From Chryseobacterium antibioticum (GTDB lineage: Bacteria > Bacteroidota > Bacteroidia > Flavobacteriales > Weeksellaceae), in NCBI RefSeq assembly GCF_012927325.1, contig NZ_JABBGI010000019.1, positions 1 through 64,000 of the forward strand: a stretch of 64,000 bases of DNA, read 5' to 3'. The first letter of the stretch is position 1. Each line of letters begins with the position of its first letter. The position numbers were made by a program, and so were the translations under genes. The notes under the pieces were generated by a model. It saw nothing but the letters and a program-made list of their open reading frames with translations, was not told the origin of the DNA and searched no databases. Below are positions 16,703 to 25,682 of the stretch, in pieces.

Positions 16703-18832
16703 ATGAAAAAAATTTTTATTCTAGTGGGTACCTTAGGTATTACACTAGGTAACGCACAAAAAAATGAAAACCTTAAAAGAGAGTTTGAGAAACAGACTGT
16801 TGAAAATAATAAAAAGCTCGATCTCTATTTTCTCAAACACTATGGCAATAACAAAAACCAGGAAACATCAAAAGAAATTCAGGAAAAAAGAAGCACCCTC
16901 GCCGGTTTCCTGCCTGATGATAAACCTTACTTTCTGGAGGCTACAGATAAAGACCAGATTTTAAATTCAAATGCTGATTTTTTACAGGAGGGCAATATTT
17001 CAGGATTAACAGGTTCTTTTAATGGCGAAAATATCAAGTTTACGATTTTTGATGGCAGCTCTGCAACAAGCGAAGCAAGAGTCTATGCCGACCATATGTT
17101 TTTTAATAATTTCCCCAACAGAATAAGCAACAAGGAAAGCAGCAGCTTCATCTATGGTGATCATGCAACTGCTGTTGCCGGATTTATCGGCGCCAAAAAT
17201 TATCCCTCCACGATCACATCCAATAATGGAACAACCAGACAGGTCAATTTTAAAGGAATTGCTCCTAATTCAACGATAGATGCTTATTCCTTTGGAACAA
17301 CCCCACTCCCTGGAAATTCTGCAGCCAGCAGTGTATTTCAAAAATTAGTGATCGCACAGCCCAATATATCAAACCATTCTTATGGCATCAATAGTGGATG
17401 GACCTACCGGCCGATTGCCGGAGTAGGAGCCTGGGTTTGGCAGGGAAGCTTTACAAGTCCTAACATTTATTATGACGCCCAGGGAGTTTATCTCACCAAC
17501 GACCAAAATTATGATCGAATCGTCTATGACAATCCTTCATTCATTATTGTAAAATCTGCCGGTAACTTTTTTGGAGACGGGCCGCAAGCCAGTGCTGAAA
17601 AAAAATATTATGAAAATTCCAACGGATATTTTGTGGAATTCTCATCTACAGATACTATACCTCCAAACAACTGCTCTCAAGGGTATGACTGCATTGGTAC
17701 AGGTTCTTTGGCGAAGAATATTATTGTAGTGGGAGCAGCAGACATTGTTACCACCAACGGAGGCAGATACATCTCATCACCTGACATCATACATTCCAGC
17801 TACAGCAGTGCAGGACCGAGGGATGATGGAGCTATCAAACCGGACATCATCGCAGTTGGAACAAACGTCAGTAGTGCCAACAGCGCCAATAATACAACGG
17901 GAAGCAGCATTATTGCTACAGGAAGCGGCACTTCTTTTTCAGCCCCGGTTGTTACTGGAATTATAGGACTTTGGACACAAATCAGCAAACAGCTATTTTC
18001 AGGAAACGTTTTAAATGCAGCCTCTGCTAAAACATTAATGATACATTCAGCATCAGAAGCAGGAAATACAGGTCCCGACCCTCAATTTGGCTGGGGTTTT
18101 ATTAATGCGAAAAAAGGGGCAGAATTATTGGTGGGAAAATCAAATAATACGGTTCTTTTTAATGATGAAAAGCTCGATAATGGTACTATCAATCAGAAAA
18201 GCGTCATTGCTTCCGGCTCCGAACCACTAAAAGTAACCTTATCCTGGATAGATCCTGAATTCACTAATTTCGGCAGTCTGTGGACTGAAATTCATAATGA
18301 TCGAAATTCCAAACTGATCAACGACATTGATGTAAGAATTATAGATACCGTCACCAATACAGTATACACTCCATGGAAACTTAATCCTCTCAGTCCCATG
18401 ATACCCGCCACCAAAGGAGACAATACAGTAGACAATGTGGAACAGGTTATTATAAATGCCCCAGCAGGAGGCAGAAAATACCGGATTGAAATTTCTCATA
18501 AAGGAACAATAAAAAACAATTCAGGGGCTACGGCACCTCAAAACTATTCAATTATCATAACTGGCCAAAATGGAGTCCTTGGAACCGCTGAAGCTTCACC
18601 TTTAAGTAACCTTTCTGTGGCACCAACTGTCACAAAAGATATAGTTTATATATTGAAAGCACCTCAACAATCTGTATTTACTGTTTATGATATTTCAGGT
18701 AAAAAGATATACAGTGGTATGATTAGCAGTGATAAAGAACCCATAGATTTTTCAACCTTCAATAACGGAATTTACATCATTGAAATAAAAACCGGAAAAG
18801 AGGTCATTTCTAAAAAAGTCATTAAGGAATAA
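16703..18832 (+). CDS. secreted S8 (subtilisin-like) serine peptidase with T9SS sorting domain
   Basis: 709 residues. Signal peptide at 1-18 (ends LGNAQ), then a charged N-terminal stretch (20-90). The catalytic triad is readable: D117 in TIFDGS, H154 in GDHATAVAG, S411 in SGTSFSAP. Residues about 490-640 form a C-terminal beta domain typical of Bacteroidota subtilases. The final 75 residues (from about 635, ending KKVIKE) are a T9SS type A sorting domain with VYDISGKKIYSG. The enzyme should be exported through the outer membrane and digest extracellular protein. Length and triad look intact. The exact substrate is unknown. It is followed 75 bp later by the E1 dehydrogenase gene, which has its own promoter. 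Confidence 0.93.
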   Translation: MKKIFILVGTLGITLGNAQKNENLKREFEKQTVENNKKLDLYFLKHYGNNKNQETSKEIQEKRSTLAGFLPDDKPYFLEATDKDQILNSNADFLQEGNISGLTGSFNGENIKFTIFDGSSATSEARVYADHMFFNNFPNRISNKESSSFIYGDHATAVAGFIGAKNYPSTITSNNGTTRQVNFKGIAPNSTIDAYSFGTTPLPGNSAASSVFQKLVIAQPNISNHSYGINSGWTYRPIAGVGAWVWQGSFTSPNIYYDAQGVYLTNDQNYDRIVYDNPSFIIVKSAGNFFGDGPQASAEKKYYENSNGYFVEFSSTDTIPPNNCSQGYDCIGTGSLAKNIIVVGAADIVTTNGGRYISSPDIIHSSYSSAGPRDDGAIKPDIIAVGTNVSSANSANNTTGSSIIATGSGTSFSAPVVTGIIGLWTQISKQLFSGNVLNAASAKTLMIHSASEAGNTGPDPQFGWGFINAKKGAELLVGKSNNTVLFNDEKLDNGTINQKSVIASGSEPLKVTLSWIDPEFTNFGSLWTEIHNDRNSKLINDIDVRIIDTVTNTVYTPWKLNPLSPMIPATKGDNTVDNVEQVIINAPAGGRKYRIEISHKGTIKNNSGATAPQNYSIIITGQNGVLGTAEASPLSNLSVAPTVTKDIVYILKAPQQSVFTVYDISGKKIYSGMISSDKEPIDFSTFNNGIYIIEIKTGKEVISKKVIKE

Positions 18833-18861
18833 CCCTTTAGCTCCTATAATTTTTACAAAAT

Positions 18862-18877
18862 ACTAACGCTTGTTAGT
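18862..18877. promoter_or_regulatory. palindromic operator ACTAAC-N4-GTTAGT
   Basis: Perfect 6 bp arms (18862-18867 and 18872-18877) with a GCTT centre overlap the -33 element of the E1 promoter. The shape fits a TetR-type repressor site. The regulator is not in this window. Confidence 0.55.
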
Positions 18878-18901
18878 GTTTTGTTTTTTTGTGTATATTT
18901 G
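18870..18901 (+). promoter_or_regulatory. promoter of the E1 dehydrogenase gene, near-leaderless
   Basis: TTG (18870-18872), 21-base spacer, then TATATTTG (18894-18901), an exact TAnnTTTG. The chosen ATG is at 18908, only six bases after the -7 element, so the mRNA should have almost no leader. An in-frame start at 18881 would lie inside the promoter and is rejected. Confidence 0.65.
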
Positions 18902-18907
18902 CTTCCT

Positions 18908-20980
18908 ATGGAAAATACACTTCACGAAAAAGTTTCTCAGGATATTTTGCTTAAAGCGTACAATCATATGATGCTGGCTAAAGCTATGGCGGATATCTAT
19001 GAAGAAAACAGAAATATATGTAAATATGTTCATAGTACTTCAAGAGGTCATGAAGCCATTCAGCTGGCCACTGCTTATCAGCTTAAAAAAGAAGACTGGA
19101 TTTCTCCTTATTACAGAGACGAAAGTATTCTTTTGGGTATCGGTTTTGAACCTTATGAATTAATGCTTCAGCTGCTGGCCAAAGCAGAGGATCCTTTTTC
19201 AGGTGGAAGATCGTATTATTCTCACCCTTCAAGCCGTGATGAAAACAAACCTAAAATCATCCACCAGAGTTCTGCAACAGGAATGCAAACCATCCCAACG
19301 ACTGGGGTTGCACAGGGGATAAAATATATTCAGGATTTCAATTTACAGACCTTCGAAAACAACCCTGTTGTGATATGCAGTCTTGGGGACAACTCTGTAA
19401 CAGAAGGTGAAGTAAGTGAAGCTTTGCAGTTTGCAGCTCTTCATCAGCTTCCTATTATATTTCTGGTACAGGATAATGAATGGGGAATTTCTGTAACCAA
19501 AGAAGAAGCAAGAACCTGTGATGCTTACGATTTTGTGGCAGGATTTACAGGCCTTAGCAGAATGCGTGTAGACGGAACTGATTTTGTGGAAAGTTTCGAG
19601 GCCATGAAAAAGGCTGTCGATTTTGTAAGAAACGAAAGAAAACCTATTGTGGTTTGTGCTAAAACGGTTCTTATCGGTCATCATACATCGGGGGTAAGAA
19701 GAGAATTCTATAGAGATGAGGAAGATTTAACAAAACATAGAGCTAAAGATCCGGGTGAGATCCTTAGAAAACAACTTCTGGAATCAGGGACGGATGAAGA
19801 TCTTCTAAAACAGATTACTAAAAAAGCCCGTCTTGAAGCAGAAGAAGCTTTCGAAAGAGCACAAAATGCTGAAGACCCGAAACCTGAAACCGTTATGCAG
19901 CACGTTTTTGCTCCTACTCCGATCACGGAGGAAACGGGAACGCGCGAACCTGCAGGTGGTGAAAAAATCGTCATGGTAGACGCAGCTATTCATGCGGTTC
20001 AGGAAATAATGTGGAAACATCCTGAAGCCCTTCTTTACGGACAGGATGTGGGAGAAAGAATCGGAGGTGTTTTCAGAGAAACGGTTACTTTAGGAAAAAA
20101 ATTCGGAAGTAAAAGGGTTTTCAATACCGCTATTCAGGAAGCGTATATCATTGGATCAACCGCTGGAATGAGTGCTGTAGGATTAAAGCCTATCGTAGAA
20201 GTTCAGTTTGCCGATTATATTTATCCAGGAATCAACCAGCTGATCACTGAAATCTCAAAATCCAGTTATTTAAGTCAGGGAAAATTTCCTGTAAGCAATA
20301 TTATCCGTGTACCGATTGGTGCTTATGGAGGTGGCGGACCTTACCACAGTGGAAGTGTTGAAAGTATTTTAGCCAATATTAAAGGGATTAAAATCGCTTA
20401 TCCAAGCAACGCAGCTGATTTCAAAGGTTTATTAAAAGCAGCCTATTACGATCCAAACCCTGTGATCATGCTTGAACACAAAGGTTTATACTGGAGTAAA
20501 GTTCCGGGAACTGAAGATGCTAAAACCATTGAGCCGGCAGAAGATTACATCCTTCCTTTTGGAAAAGGCAAGGTGATCATTGAAGCGGATCAAAATGAAA
20601 CGGAAAAAGGAAGAACTTTACTGGTTGTTACCTATGGAATGGGAATTTACTGGGCAAAAGAGGCAGTTAAGAATTTTAACGGAAGAGTTGAAGTGATCGA
20701 CCTGAGAACTTTAATTCCTCTTGATGAAGAACTTGTTTTTGAAAGGGTAAAAGCTCATGGAAAATGTATCGTTCTGACAGAAGAACAGCTGAACAACTCA
20801 TTTGCCGAAGCATTTGCGCACCGTATCTCGAAAAACTGCTTCAAGTATCTGGATGCTCCTGTGGAAACAATGGGATCTCTGGATGTACCAGCTGTTCCGA
20901 TCAATCTGGTTCTGGAAAAAGAAATGCTTCCAAACGCTGAAAAGCTTAGTAAAAAAATCGAAGAAATGCTGAAATATTAA
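18908..20980 (+). CDS. 2-oxoacid dehydrogenase E1, fused alpha and beta subunits (branched-chain type)
   Basis: 690 residues from the ATG at 18908. Residues about 1-330 are E1-alpha: SRGHEA, YYRDES, and the thiamine diphosphate site LGDNSVTEGE ending QDNEW (GDN instead of the usual GDG). Residues about 355-690 are E1-beta: YGQDVGER, NTAIQEA, GAYGGGGPYHS, VVTYGMG. Together they catalyse thiamine-dependent oxidative decarboxylation of a 2-oxoacid and acyl transfer to the lipoyl E2. The fused form with YYRDES and GQDV resembles the branched-chain enzymes of Bacteroidota, so branched-chain oxoacids (precursors of iso-fatty acids) are the likeliest substrates, but pyruvate cannot be ruled out. E2 and E3 genes are not adjacent. 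Confidence 0.9.
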   Translation: MENTLHEKVSQDILLKAYNHMMLAKAMADIYEENRNICKYVHSTSRGHEAIQLATAYQLKKEDWISPYYRDESILLGIGFEPYELMLQLLAKAEDPFSGGRSYYSHPSSRDENKPKIIHQSSATGMQTIPTTGVAQGIKYIQDFNLQTFENNPVVICSLGDNSVTEGEVSEALQFAALHQLPIIFLVQDNEWGISVTKEEARTCDAYDFVAGFTGLSRMRVDGTDFVESFEAMKKAVDFVRNERKPIVVCAKTVLIGHHTSGVRREFYRDEEDLTKHRAKDPGEILRKQLLESGTDEDLLKQITKKARLEAEEAFERAQNAEDPKPETVMQHVFAPTPITEETGTREPAGGEKIVMVDAAIHAVQEIMWKHPEALLYGQDVGERIGGVFRETVTLGKKFGSKRVFNTAIQEAYIIGSTAGMSAVGLKPIVEVQFADYIYPGINQLITEISKSSYLSQGKFPVSNIIRVPIGAYGGGGPYHSGSVESILANIKGIKIAYPSNAADFKGLLKAAYYDPNPVIMLEHKGLYWSKVPGTEDAKTIEPAEDYILPFGKGKVIIEADQNETEKGRTLLVVTYGMGIYWAKEAVKNFNGRVEVIDLRTLIPLDEELVFERVKAHGKCIVLTEEQLNNSFAEAFAHRISKNCFKYLDAPVETMGSLDVPAVPINLVLEKEMLPNAEKLSKKIEEMLKY

Positions 20981-21000
20981 TCAGAAATATGAATTATATG

Positions 21001-21030
21001 AAACCTCTAATTTTTTAGAGGTTTTTTTTA
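21001..21030 (+). terminator. intrinsic terminator of the E1 gene
   Basis: AAACCTCTAA (21001-21010) and TTAGAGGTTT (21015-21024) around a TTTT loop, then a T run, 20 bp past the stop. Confidence 0.9.
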
Positions 21031-21105
21031 TTACATTTAATCAACATTAAAATACCGCTTTTGGTATTTCTTTTGTTTATATGCCATCAAATTTCACACA
21101 GCAAT

Positions 21106-22140
21106 ATGATCACCACAAAATACGTCAACTACAAACAGGTTTTAAACTTATCCGGCATTCATTTGATCTGGATTTCGATTTGGTGTACATTGATTACAGG
21201 TCTCTTTTATTTTTTTAACTGGCATTGGATGATCATTCCCTGGGTTCCGGTTGCATTGATTGGTACCGCAGAGGCTTTTTTAGTAGGTTTTAAAAACAAT
21301 CAGGCCTATGACAGATTGTGGGAAGCACGAAAAATATGGGGTGGAATCGTGAACTCAAGCCGCTCGTTCGCTTCGATGATCTACGCTTTTGATACCGAAA
21401 ATGAAGGAGTAGGATCATTTGAGGTCGAAGATTACAGAAAAAGAATTATTTACCGTCATATTGCATGGCTTTATGCTTTCCGTGAACAGCTTCTGGTTCC
21501 TGCAGAATGGGAACACATCAGTAATGAAGAGGATGATCAATTTAAAAATATTGATCTTAAACGTCACAGACTGATCAAAGCAGGTTTTCCTGACTATGGA
21601 AGAACACCTATCTTTTTACATAAATACCTTTCAGAGGAAGAATTTGAACTGCAATCGGATTATAAAAATTTCGCCACTTATCTGATCTCAAAGCAGGCCA
21701 AAGAGATCAATGAATTAAAAAATAAGAAGATCATTTCTGAGTTTAACCAGGTACAACTTCAAAACTGCTTAAACGAGTTTTATAATTATCAGGGGCAAGC
21801 CGAAAGAATTAAAAAATTCCCTTCACCAAGGCAGTTTGCCAGTACTGCATTCGTATTTAACATCCTTTTTATCCTCTTGCTTCCGCTAGGTTTGGTGAAT
21901 GAATTTGCTAAACTCGGTGACTGGGGAATCTGGACTTCCATTCCTTTCTGTATTATTATCGGGTGGATTTATATTATTATGGAACTGGTAGGCGATTATT
22001 CTGAAAACCCTTTCGCTGGATTAATGTTTGATGTTCCGATGCTTTCTATTTGCAGAGCTATAGAAATTGATCTTTTACAGATGGGGGGAGAAACAGACAT
22101 TCCGGAGTCCATTTCATCTAAAAATGGAGTTTTAGTATAA
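21106..22140 (+). CDS. bestrophin-family membrane protein
   Basis: 344 residues from the ATG at 21106; the longer reading from 21061 would use a TTG and add 15 residues with no family support. Two N-terminal membrane helices (about 18-65), then the family signature FLVGFKNNQAYDRLWEARK-WG, a long cytoplasmic helical part, and two further helices (about 255-310). Bacterial bestrophins form pentameric channels in the inner membrane; characterised ones conduct cations, while animal ones conduct chloride. Ion selectivity cannot be read here. Convergent with the Lrp regulator gene, with only two bases between the stop codons. Confidence 0.85.
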   Translation: MITTKYVNYKQVLNLSGIHLIWISIWCTLITGLFYFFNWHWMIIPWVPVALIGTAEAFLVGFKNNQAYDRLWEARKIWGGIVNSSRSFASMIYAFDTENEGVGSFEVEDYRKRIIYRHIAWLYAFREQLLVPAEWEHISNEEDDQFKNIDLKRHRLIKAGFPDYGRTPIFLHKYLSEEEFELQSDYKNFATYLISKQAKEINELKNKKIISEFNQVQLQNCLNEFYNYQGQAERIKKFPSPRQFASTAFVFNILFILLLPLGLVNEFAKLGDWGIWTSIPFCIIIGWIYIIMELVGDYSENPFAGLMFDVPMLSICRAIEIDLLQMGGETDIPESISSKNGVLV

Positions 22141-22142
22141 AT

Positions 22143-22601
22143 TTAAAGCACAATAGCGGTTGTATTTTTCACCTCGGAGATCATAAAAGAGCTGTGGGTA
22201 CTCGCTATATGCTGGAGTGCCGTTAATTTGCTCAGCATAAAATTACGGTAATCCTCCATGTCTTTTACGCCTATTTTAAGGATATAGTCGTAATCACCGC
22301 TTACATGGAAACATTCTGTAACTTCCTGTAAATTCATAACTTCTCTCTCAAACTGCAGTACAAATTCTTTTTTGTGCTGGGTCAGCTTGATGTGGCATAA
22401 AACAATAAAATCCCTGTTGATCTTGTGCCGGTCCAGCAACGCTACATATTTTGAAATCACGCCAAGGTTTTCCAGCTTTTTTATACGTTCATAAACAGCC
22501 GTTACAGATAAACCAAGCTTGTAAGACAGTTCTTTGGTAGTCTGTTTGCAGTCTTCCTGCAGGAACAGAAGCAGTTTTTTATCAGTTTCATCAAAATTCA
22601 T
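22143..22601 (-). CDS. Lrp/AsnC-family transcriptional regulator
   Basis: 152 residues. An N-terminal winged helix-turn-helix (about 1-60: TTKELSYKLGLSVTAVYERIKKLE) is followed by an RAM-type ligand-binding domain (about 65-150: GDYDYILKIGVKDMEDY). It is divergent from the methionine gamma-lyase-like gene. The same layout is known in Pseudomonas putida, where mdeR (Lrp type) activates mdeA. Regulation of the neighbour by a sulfur amino acid is therefore a good hypothesis. Confidence 0.9.
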   Translation of the reverse strand: MNFDETDKKLLLFLQEDCKQTTKELSYKLGLSVTAVYERIKKLENLGVISKYVALLDRHKINRDFIVLCHIKLTQHKKEFVLQFEREVMNLQEVTECFHVSGDYDYILKIGVKDMEDYRNFMLSKLTALQHIASTHSSFMISEVKNTTAIVL

Positions 22602-22632
22602 AGATAAATTTTTGGATAAAGTTTAACAAATT

Positions 22633-22662
22633 CAAATATAATAAACATTTTTTCTATTCAAA
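22633..22662 (-). promoter_or_regulatory. promoter of the Lrp-type regulator gene
   Basis: On the minus strand, TTTG (complement of 22659-22662), 18 bases, then TATATTTG (complement of 22633-22640). The start codon is 31 bases further. The decamer TTCAAATATA at 22631-22640 recurs at 22692-22701, giving two candidate binding sites for autoregulation. Confidence 0.5.
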
Positions 22663-22759
22663 ACAAAAATATTAGATTTATATTCTACATATTCAAATAT
22701 ATGTTGTAATAATTATGAAAACGGAGCATATTTAGACTGACAAATAAAATCTAAAGCTT

Positions 22760-23986
22760 ATGGAAAATTTTAATGCGGCTAATGAGATCCAGGATCTGCA
22801 ATATTTTGGTGAATTCGGAGGAGTGAATCCATCGATTTCTGACAGCTCCACCTATACGTTTCTTTCTGCAAAAACAATGTTTGACACCTTTGAAGGGAAT
22901 GCTGAAGGATGTTATTTATATTCCAGACATTCATCCCCAATGAATCTGTACCTTGCACAAGCATTGGCCAAAATGGAAAACACGGAGGCTGCCAACGTTA
23001 CGGCATCAGGCATGGGAGCTATTACTTCTGTTTTGATGCAGGTATGTAAAAGCGGCGACCATATCATTTCCAGTAGAACCATCTACGGCGGAACTTATGC
23101 TTTTCTTAAAAATTTCCTTCCTCCTTTTCATATTGACACTACTTTTGTAGACATCAGCAATTTTGAGTCTATAGAAAATGCAATAACACCTAATACCAAA
23201 GTGATTTACTGTGAAAGTGTAAGTAATCCCCTTCTTGAAGTGGCAGACCTTAGAAAACTTTCCGAGATCTGTAAAAAGCACAATTTAAAACTGATTGTAG
23301 ATAATACATTCTCCCCTCTTTCTGTTTCACCTACATTATTAGGTGCTGACATCGTCATTCATAGTTTAACCAAGTTCATTAACGGAAGTAGCGATACGGT
23401 AGGTGGTGTATACTGTGGAACTCAGGAATTCATTAATGATACCAAAAATGTCAATAACGGAGCATGTATGCTGTTGGGTCCAACGATGGACAGTTTCCGC
23501 TCTGCAAGTATTTTGAAAAACCTGAGAACATTGCACATCAGAATGAAACAGCACAGTCACAACGCGATGTACCTTGCTGAAAGATTTGAAAAAGATGGGC
23601 TTAAAGTTTCTTATCCGGGACTAAAATCCCATAAGGATCACGAACTGATGAAAAGCATGATGTATGAGGAATACGGATTTGGAGGACTACTTACGGTAGA
23701 TGCAGGCACCACTGACAAAGCGAATGAGCTGATGGAAATGATGCAGCAGGAAAACTTAGGCTACCTAGCAGTAAGTTTAGGATTCTACAAAACTTTATTT
23801 TCATGCTCGGGAAGTTCTACTTCATCGGAGATTCCGGAAGAAGAGCGTGAAGCCATGGGCATATCAGACGGACTGATCAGATTCTCAATCGGACTGGACC
23901 ATGATATCGCCAGAACTTATGAAAAAATGCGGGAATGCATGCTAAAAACAGGCGTTCTCAACCATGAAACTCTATACATATCCTAA
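22760..23986 (+). CDS. Cys/Met-metabolism PLP enzyme, methionine gamma-lyase-like
   Basis: 408 residues, the usual length for the cystathionine gamma-synthase/lyase superfamily. Recognisable segments: YSRHSSPMN, ASGMGAITSVL, CESVSNPLLEV, VDNTFSPL, and the PLP lysine K205 in IHSLTKFINGSSDT. A C-terminal substrate loop is also present (SCSGSSTSSEIPEEER, then GLIRFSIGLDH). The closest type by eye is methionine gamma-lyase or an O-acyl-homoserine sulfhydrylase relative. Cytosolic. The divergent Lrp-type regulator supports a role in breakdown of methionine or a related amino acid to 2-oxobutyrate, ammonia and methanethiol. Exact substrate is uncertain. Confidence 0.85.
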   Translation: MENFNAANEIQDLQYFGEFGGVNPSISDSSTYTFLSAKTMFDTFEGNAEGCYLYSRHSSPMNLYLAQALAKMENTEAANVTASGMGAITSVLMQVCKSGDHIISSRTIYGGTYAFLKNFLPPFHIDTTFVDISNFESIENAITPNTKVIYCESVSNPLLEVADLRKLSEICKKHNLKLIVDNTFSPLSVSPTLLGADIVIHSLTKFINGSSDTVGGVYCGTQEFINDTKNVNNGACMLLGPTMDSFRSASILKNLRTLHIRMKQHSHNAMYLAERFEKDGLKVSYPGLKSHKDHELMKSMMYEEYGFGGLLTVDAGTTDKANELMEMMQQENLGYLAVSLGFYKTLFSCSGSSTSSEIPEEEREAMGISDGLIRFSIGLDHDIARTYEKMRECMLKTGVLNHETLYIS

Positions 23987-23998
23987 TTTTATTGTTAT

Positions 23999-24035
23999 AA
24001 AAGCTGTCGGAATTTCTGACAGCTTTTATTTTTTT
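23999..24035. terminator. terminator between convergent genes
   Basis: AAAAGCTGTC (23999-24008) pairs with GACAGCTTTT (24018-24027), with GGAA/TTTC pairing inside, then a T run. It serves the plus-strand lyase gene and could also act for the minus-strand glycosyltransferase gene ending at 24040. Confidence 0.85.
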
Positions 24036-24039
24036 TAAT

Positions 24040-25044
24040 CTATTTTTTATGGAAATGTTTCGGGAAAGCATCTTCGGGCTTCATTCTGAAAATATTCAGG
24101 AGCACCCATGATTTAAGAAAACCGTATCCGTAAGAAAACATCTGGATGTAGGTAGAGATGACCGCCATTCCGGCGATGCTTATATTCTTCGTCACAATCA
24201 TGGCATGGAATAATACAAGGAAGGTATACAATCCGTAAAACGCCAGAATAATACCTCTTCCTAAAATAAAATATTCTATAAAGCCTAAAATATACCCTAG
24301 CATGAACAGTGTAGGAAATGCAAATGAGATCTTGACATAATTGGGATGCCTTTGATTGAGAATGGGTCTTGCGCATCCAAACTGATATACCTGCTTAGAA
24401 AACTTACCCAGATCTACTCTTCTCTTATGATACACTGCGATATCGTCGAAAAATGCAGTAGTAAAGCCTTTCTCCCAGAGTGTCATCGACAGATCCGGAT
24501 CTTCCCCGATCCTCATTTCGGAAAAACCACCGACCTTTTCAAAAACGGCTTTGTTTACCCCCATATTAAAACTTCTGGGTTGAAATCTGGATACCGCTTT
24601 TTTACTTCCCCTGATTCCTCCCGTTGTAAAAACAGAGGTCATGGAATAGGAAATCGCTTTCTGCATCAGGTTAAAACCTTTGTGGGCCTTATCTGCTCCT
24701 CCGAACGCATCACATGGAATGGTCTCTATATCTTTTTTAATATTTTCGATATAATCTTTTTCTACAATCACATCGCTGTCTACAAAAAGCAGCCAGTCAT
24801 TCTGGGCTCTCTTCGCACCGTAATTTCTGGTAAGACCGGGACCTGAATTGTCTTTTCTGAAGTATTTGATCTCTAATATCCCATCAAAATTCTGAATAGT
24901 CGGCTTAAGATCAATAAGAGAACCATCGTCTACGATAATAACTTCAAACGCTTTATCTGTCTGAAAAGTCAAAGAATTCAGCAGCTCAAAAAGTTCGTCT
25001 TTTCGGTTAAAAATAGCAACAACGATGGAAATAGTAGGTCTCAA
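24040..25044 (-). CDS. membrane-associated glycosyltransferase, family 2
   Basis: 334 residues. GT-A fold: TISIVVAIFNRKDEL at the start, VDDGS (38-42), and the metal-binding VDSD (88-91). A later GEDPDLSMTLWEKG segment holds the likely catalytic acidic ED. The last third has two to three membrane helices (about 235-315) with a short cytoplasmic tail. It should transfer a sugar from a nucleotide sugar at the inner face of the membrane, for an envelope polysaccharide or glycolipid. No polysaccharide cluster surrounds it, so the acceptor cannot be named. Confidence 0.9.
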   Translation of the reverse strand: MRPTISIVVAIFNRKDELFELLNSLTFQTDKAFEVIIVDDGSLIDLKPTIQNFDGILEIKYFRKDNSGPGLTRNYGAKRAQNDWLLFVDSDVIVEKDYIENIKKDIETIPCDAFGGADKAHKGFNLMQKAISYSMTSVFTTGGIRGSKKAVSRFQPRSFNMGVNKAVFEKVGGFSEMRIGEDPDLSMTLWEKGFTTAFFDDIAVYHKRRVDLGKFSKQVYQFGCARPILNQRHPNYVKISFAFPTLFMLGYILGFIEYFILGRGIILAFYGLYTFLVLFHAMIVTKNISIAGMAVISTYIQMFSYGYGFLKSWVLLNIFRMKPEDAFPKHFHKK

Positions 25045-25214
25045 ATTGAAAATTTTTCAAAATTACTTATTCGCTGAGGAACCCGCAAACAGTTTAACAG
25101 CTTATTCAAAGAAATTAACTTTTTAAATAAGCATTGTAAAAGACTTTTATTACTCCCCTGATTTAACAAAAGAAGAAAACAATGGGCTTAATTCGATGAA
25201 ACGTTCCTTCTTAA

Positions 25215-25619
25215 CTACAAAAACAAACCTGATCTAAAGTAAACACACAATACCAGAGAAATAAAAAAAACGATGACAGAGCCACTGAAAAACAAAAGTT
25301 TAAAAAGACTTTTAAAATAATACAGCTCCATAACATTCAGAAGAAAAAACAATATAGATGAAATGGCAATTCCGATCAAAGAAATTACAATTAAGGTTTG
25401 CACGTAATTTTCTTCCGGAAGCGGATCTTTAAACACAATAAAGAGGAAAACTGCAGCAACTGCTATAAGACCGGAACTTACTTTTTCAGTAAAATATTTC
25501 GATTTTCTCTTTTTTGCAGATTTGTTATTATAATTCAGGCGTGCAGAAGAAGAACTGCCGGAAAAAAGATCCAACACGTTTACTACATTTCCTAAAGCTT
25601 CAAGAAGATCCCAGGCCAT
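25215..25619 (-). CDS. hypothetical membrane protein, 134 residues
   Basis: I do not recognise a family. The N-terminal 40 residues are polar, with a Ser-rich stretch and a basic patch (KSAKKRKSK). Three hydrophobic segments follow (about 47-62, 73-95, 104-128), so it should be an inner-membrane protein. It lies after the methyltransferase gene ending at 25683, past a terminator, and so may be separately transcribed. Codon use looks like that of its neighbours. Confidence 0.65.
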   Translation of the reverse strand: MAWDLLEALGNVVNVLDLFSGSSSSARLNYNNKSAKKRKSKYFTEKVSSGLIAVAAVFLFIVFKDPLPEENYVQTLIVISLIGIAISSILFFLLNVMELYYFKSLFKLLFFSGSVIVFFISLVLCVYFRSGLFL

Positions 25620-25640
25620 ATTTTAAATTTAACAAAAATA

Positions 25641-25668
25641 AAAAAACCTTCCGTAAACAGGAAGGTTT
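25641..25668 (-). terminator. intrinsic terminator of the RNA methyltransferase gene
   Basis: AAACCTTCC (25644-25652) and GGAAGGTTT (25660-25668) around a seven-base loop; the A run before it gives T's on the minus strand. It is 15 bp past the stop at 25683. Confidence 0.85.
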
Positions 25669-25682
25669 CTATGTAAAACTGA

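Noticed and set aside
18881-18907. Upstream start of the E1 gene
   Set aside because: It lies inside the promoter (-7 element 18894-18901); the family-like N-terminus begins at 18908.
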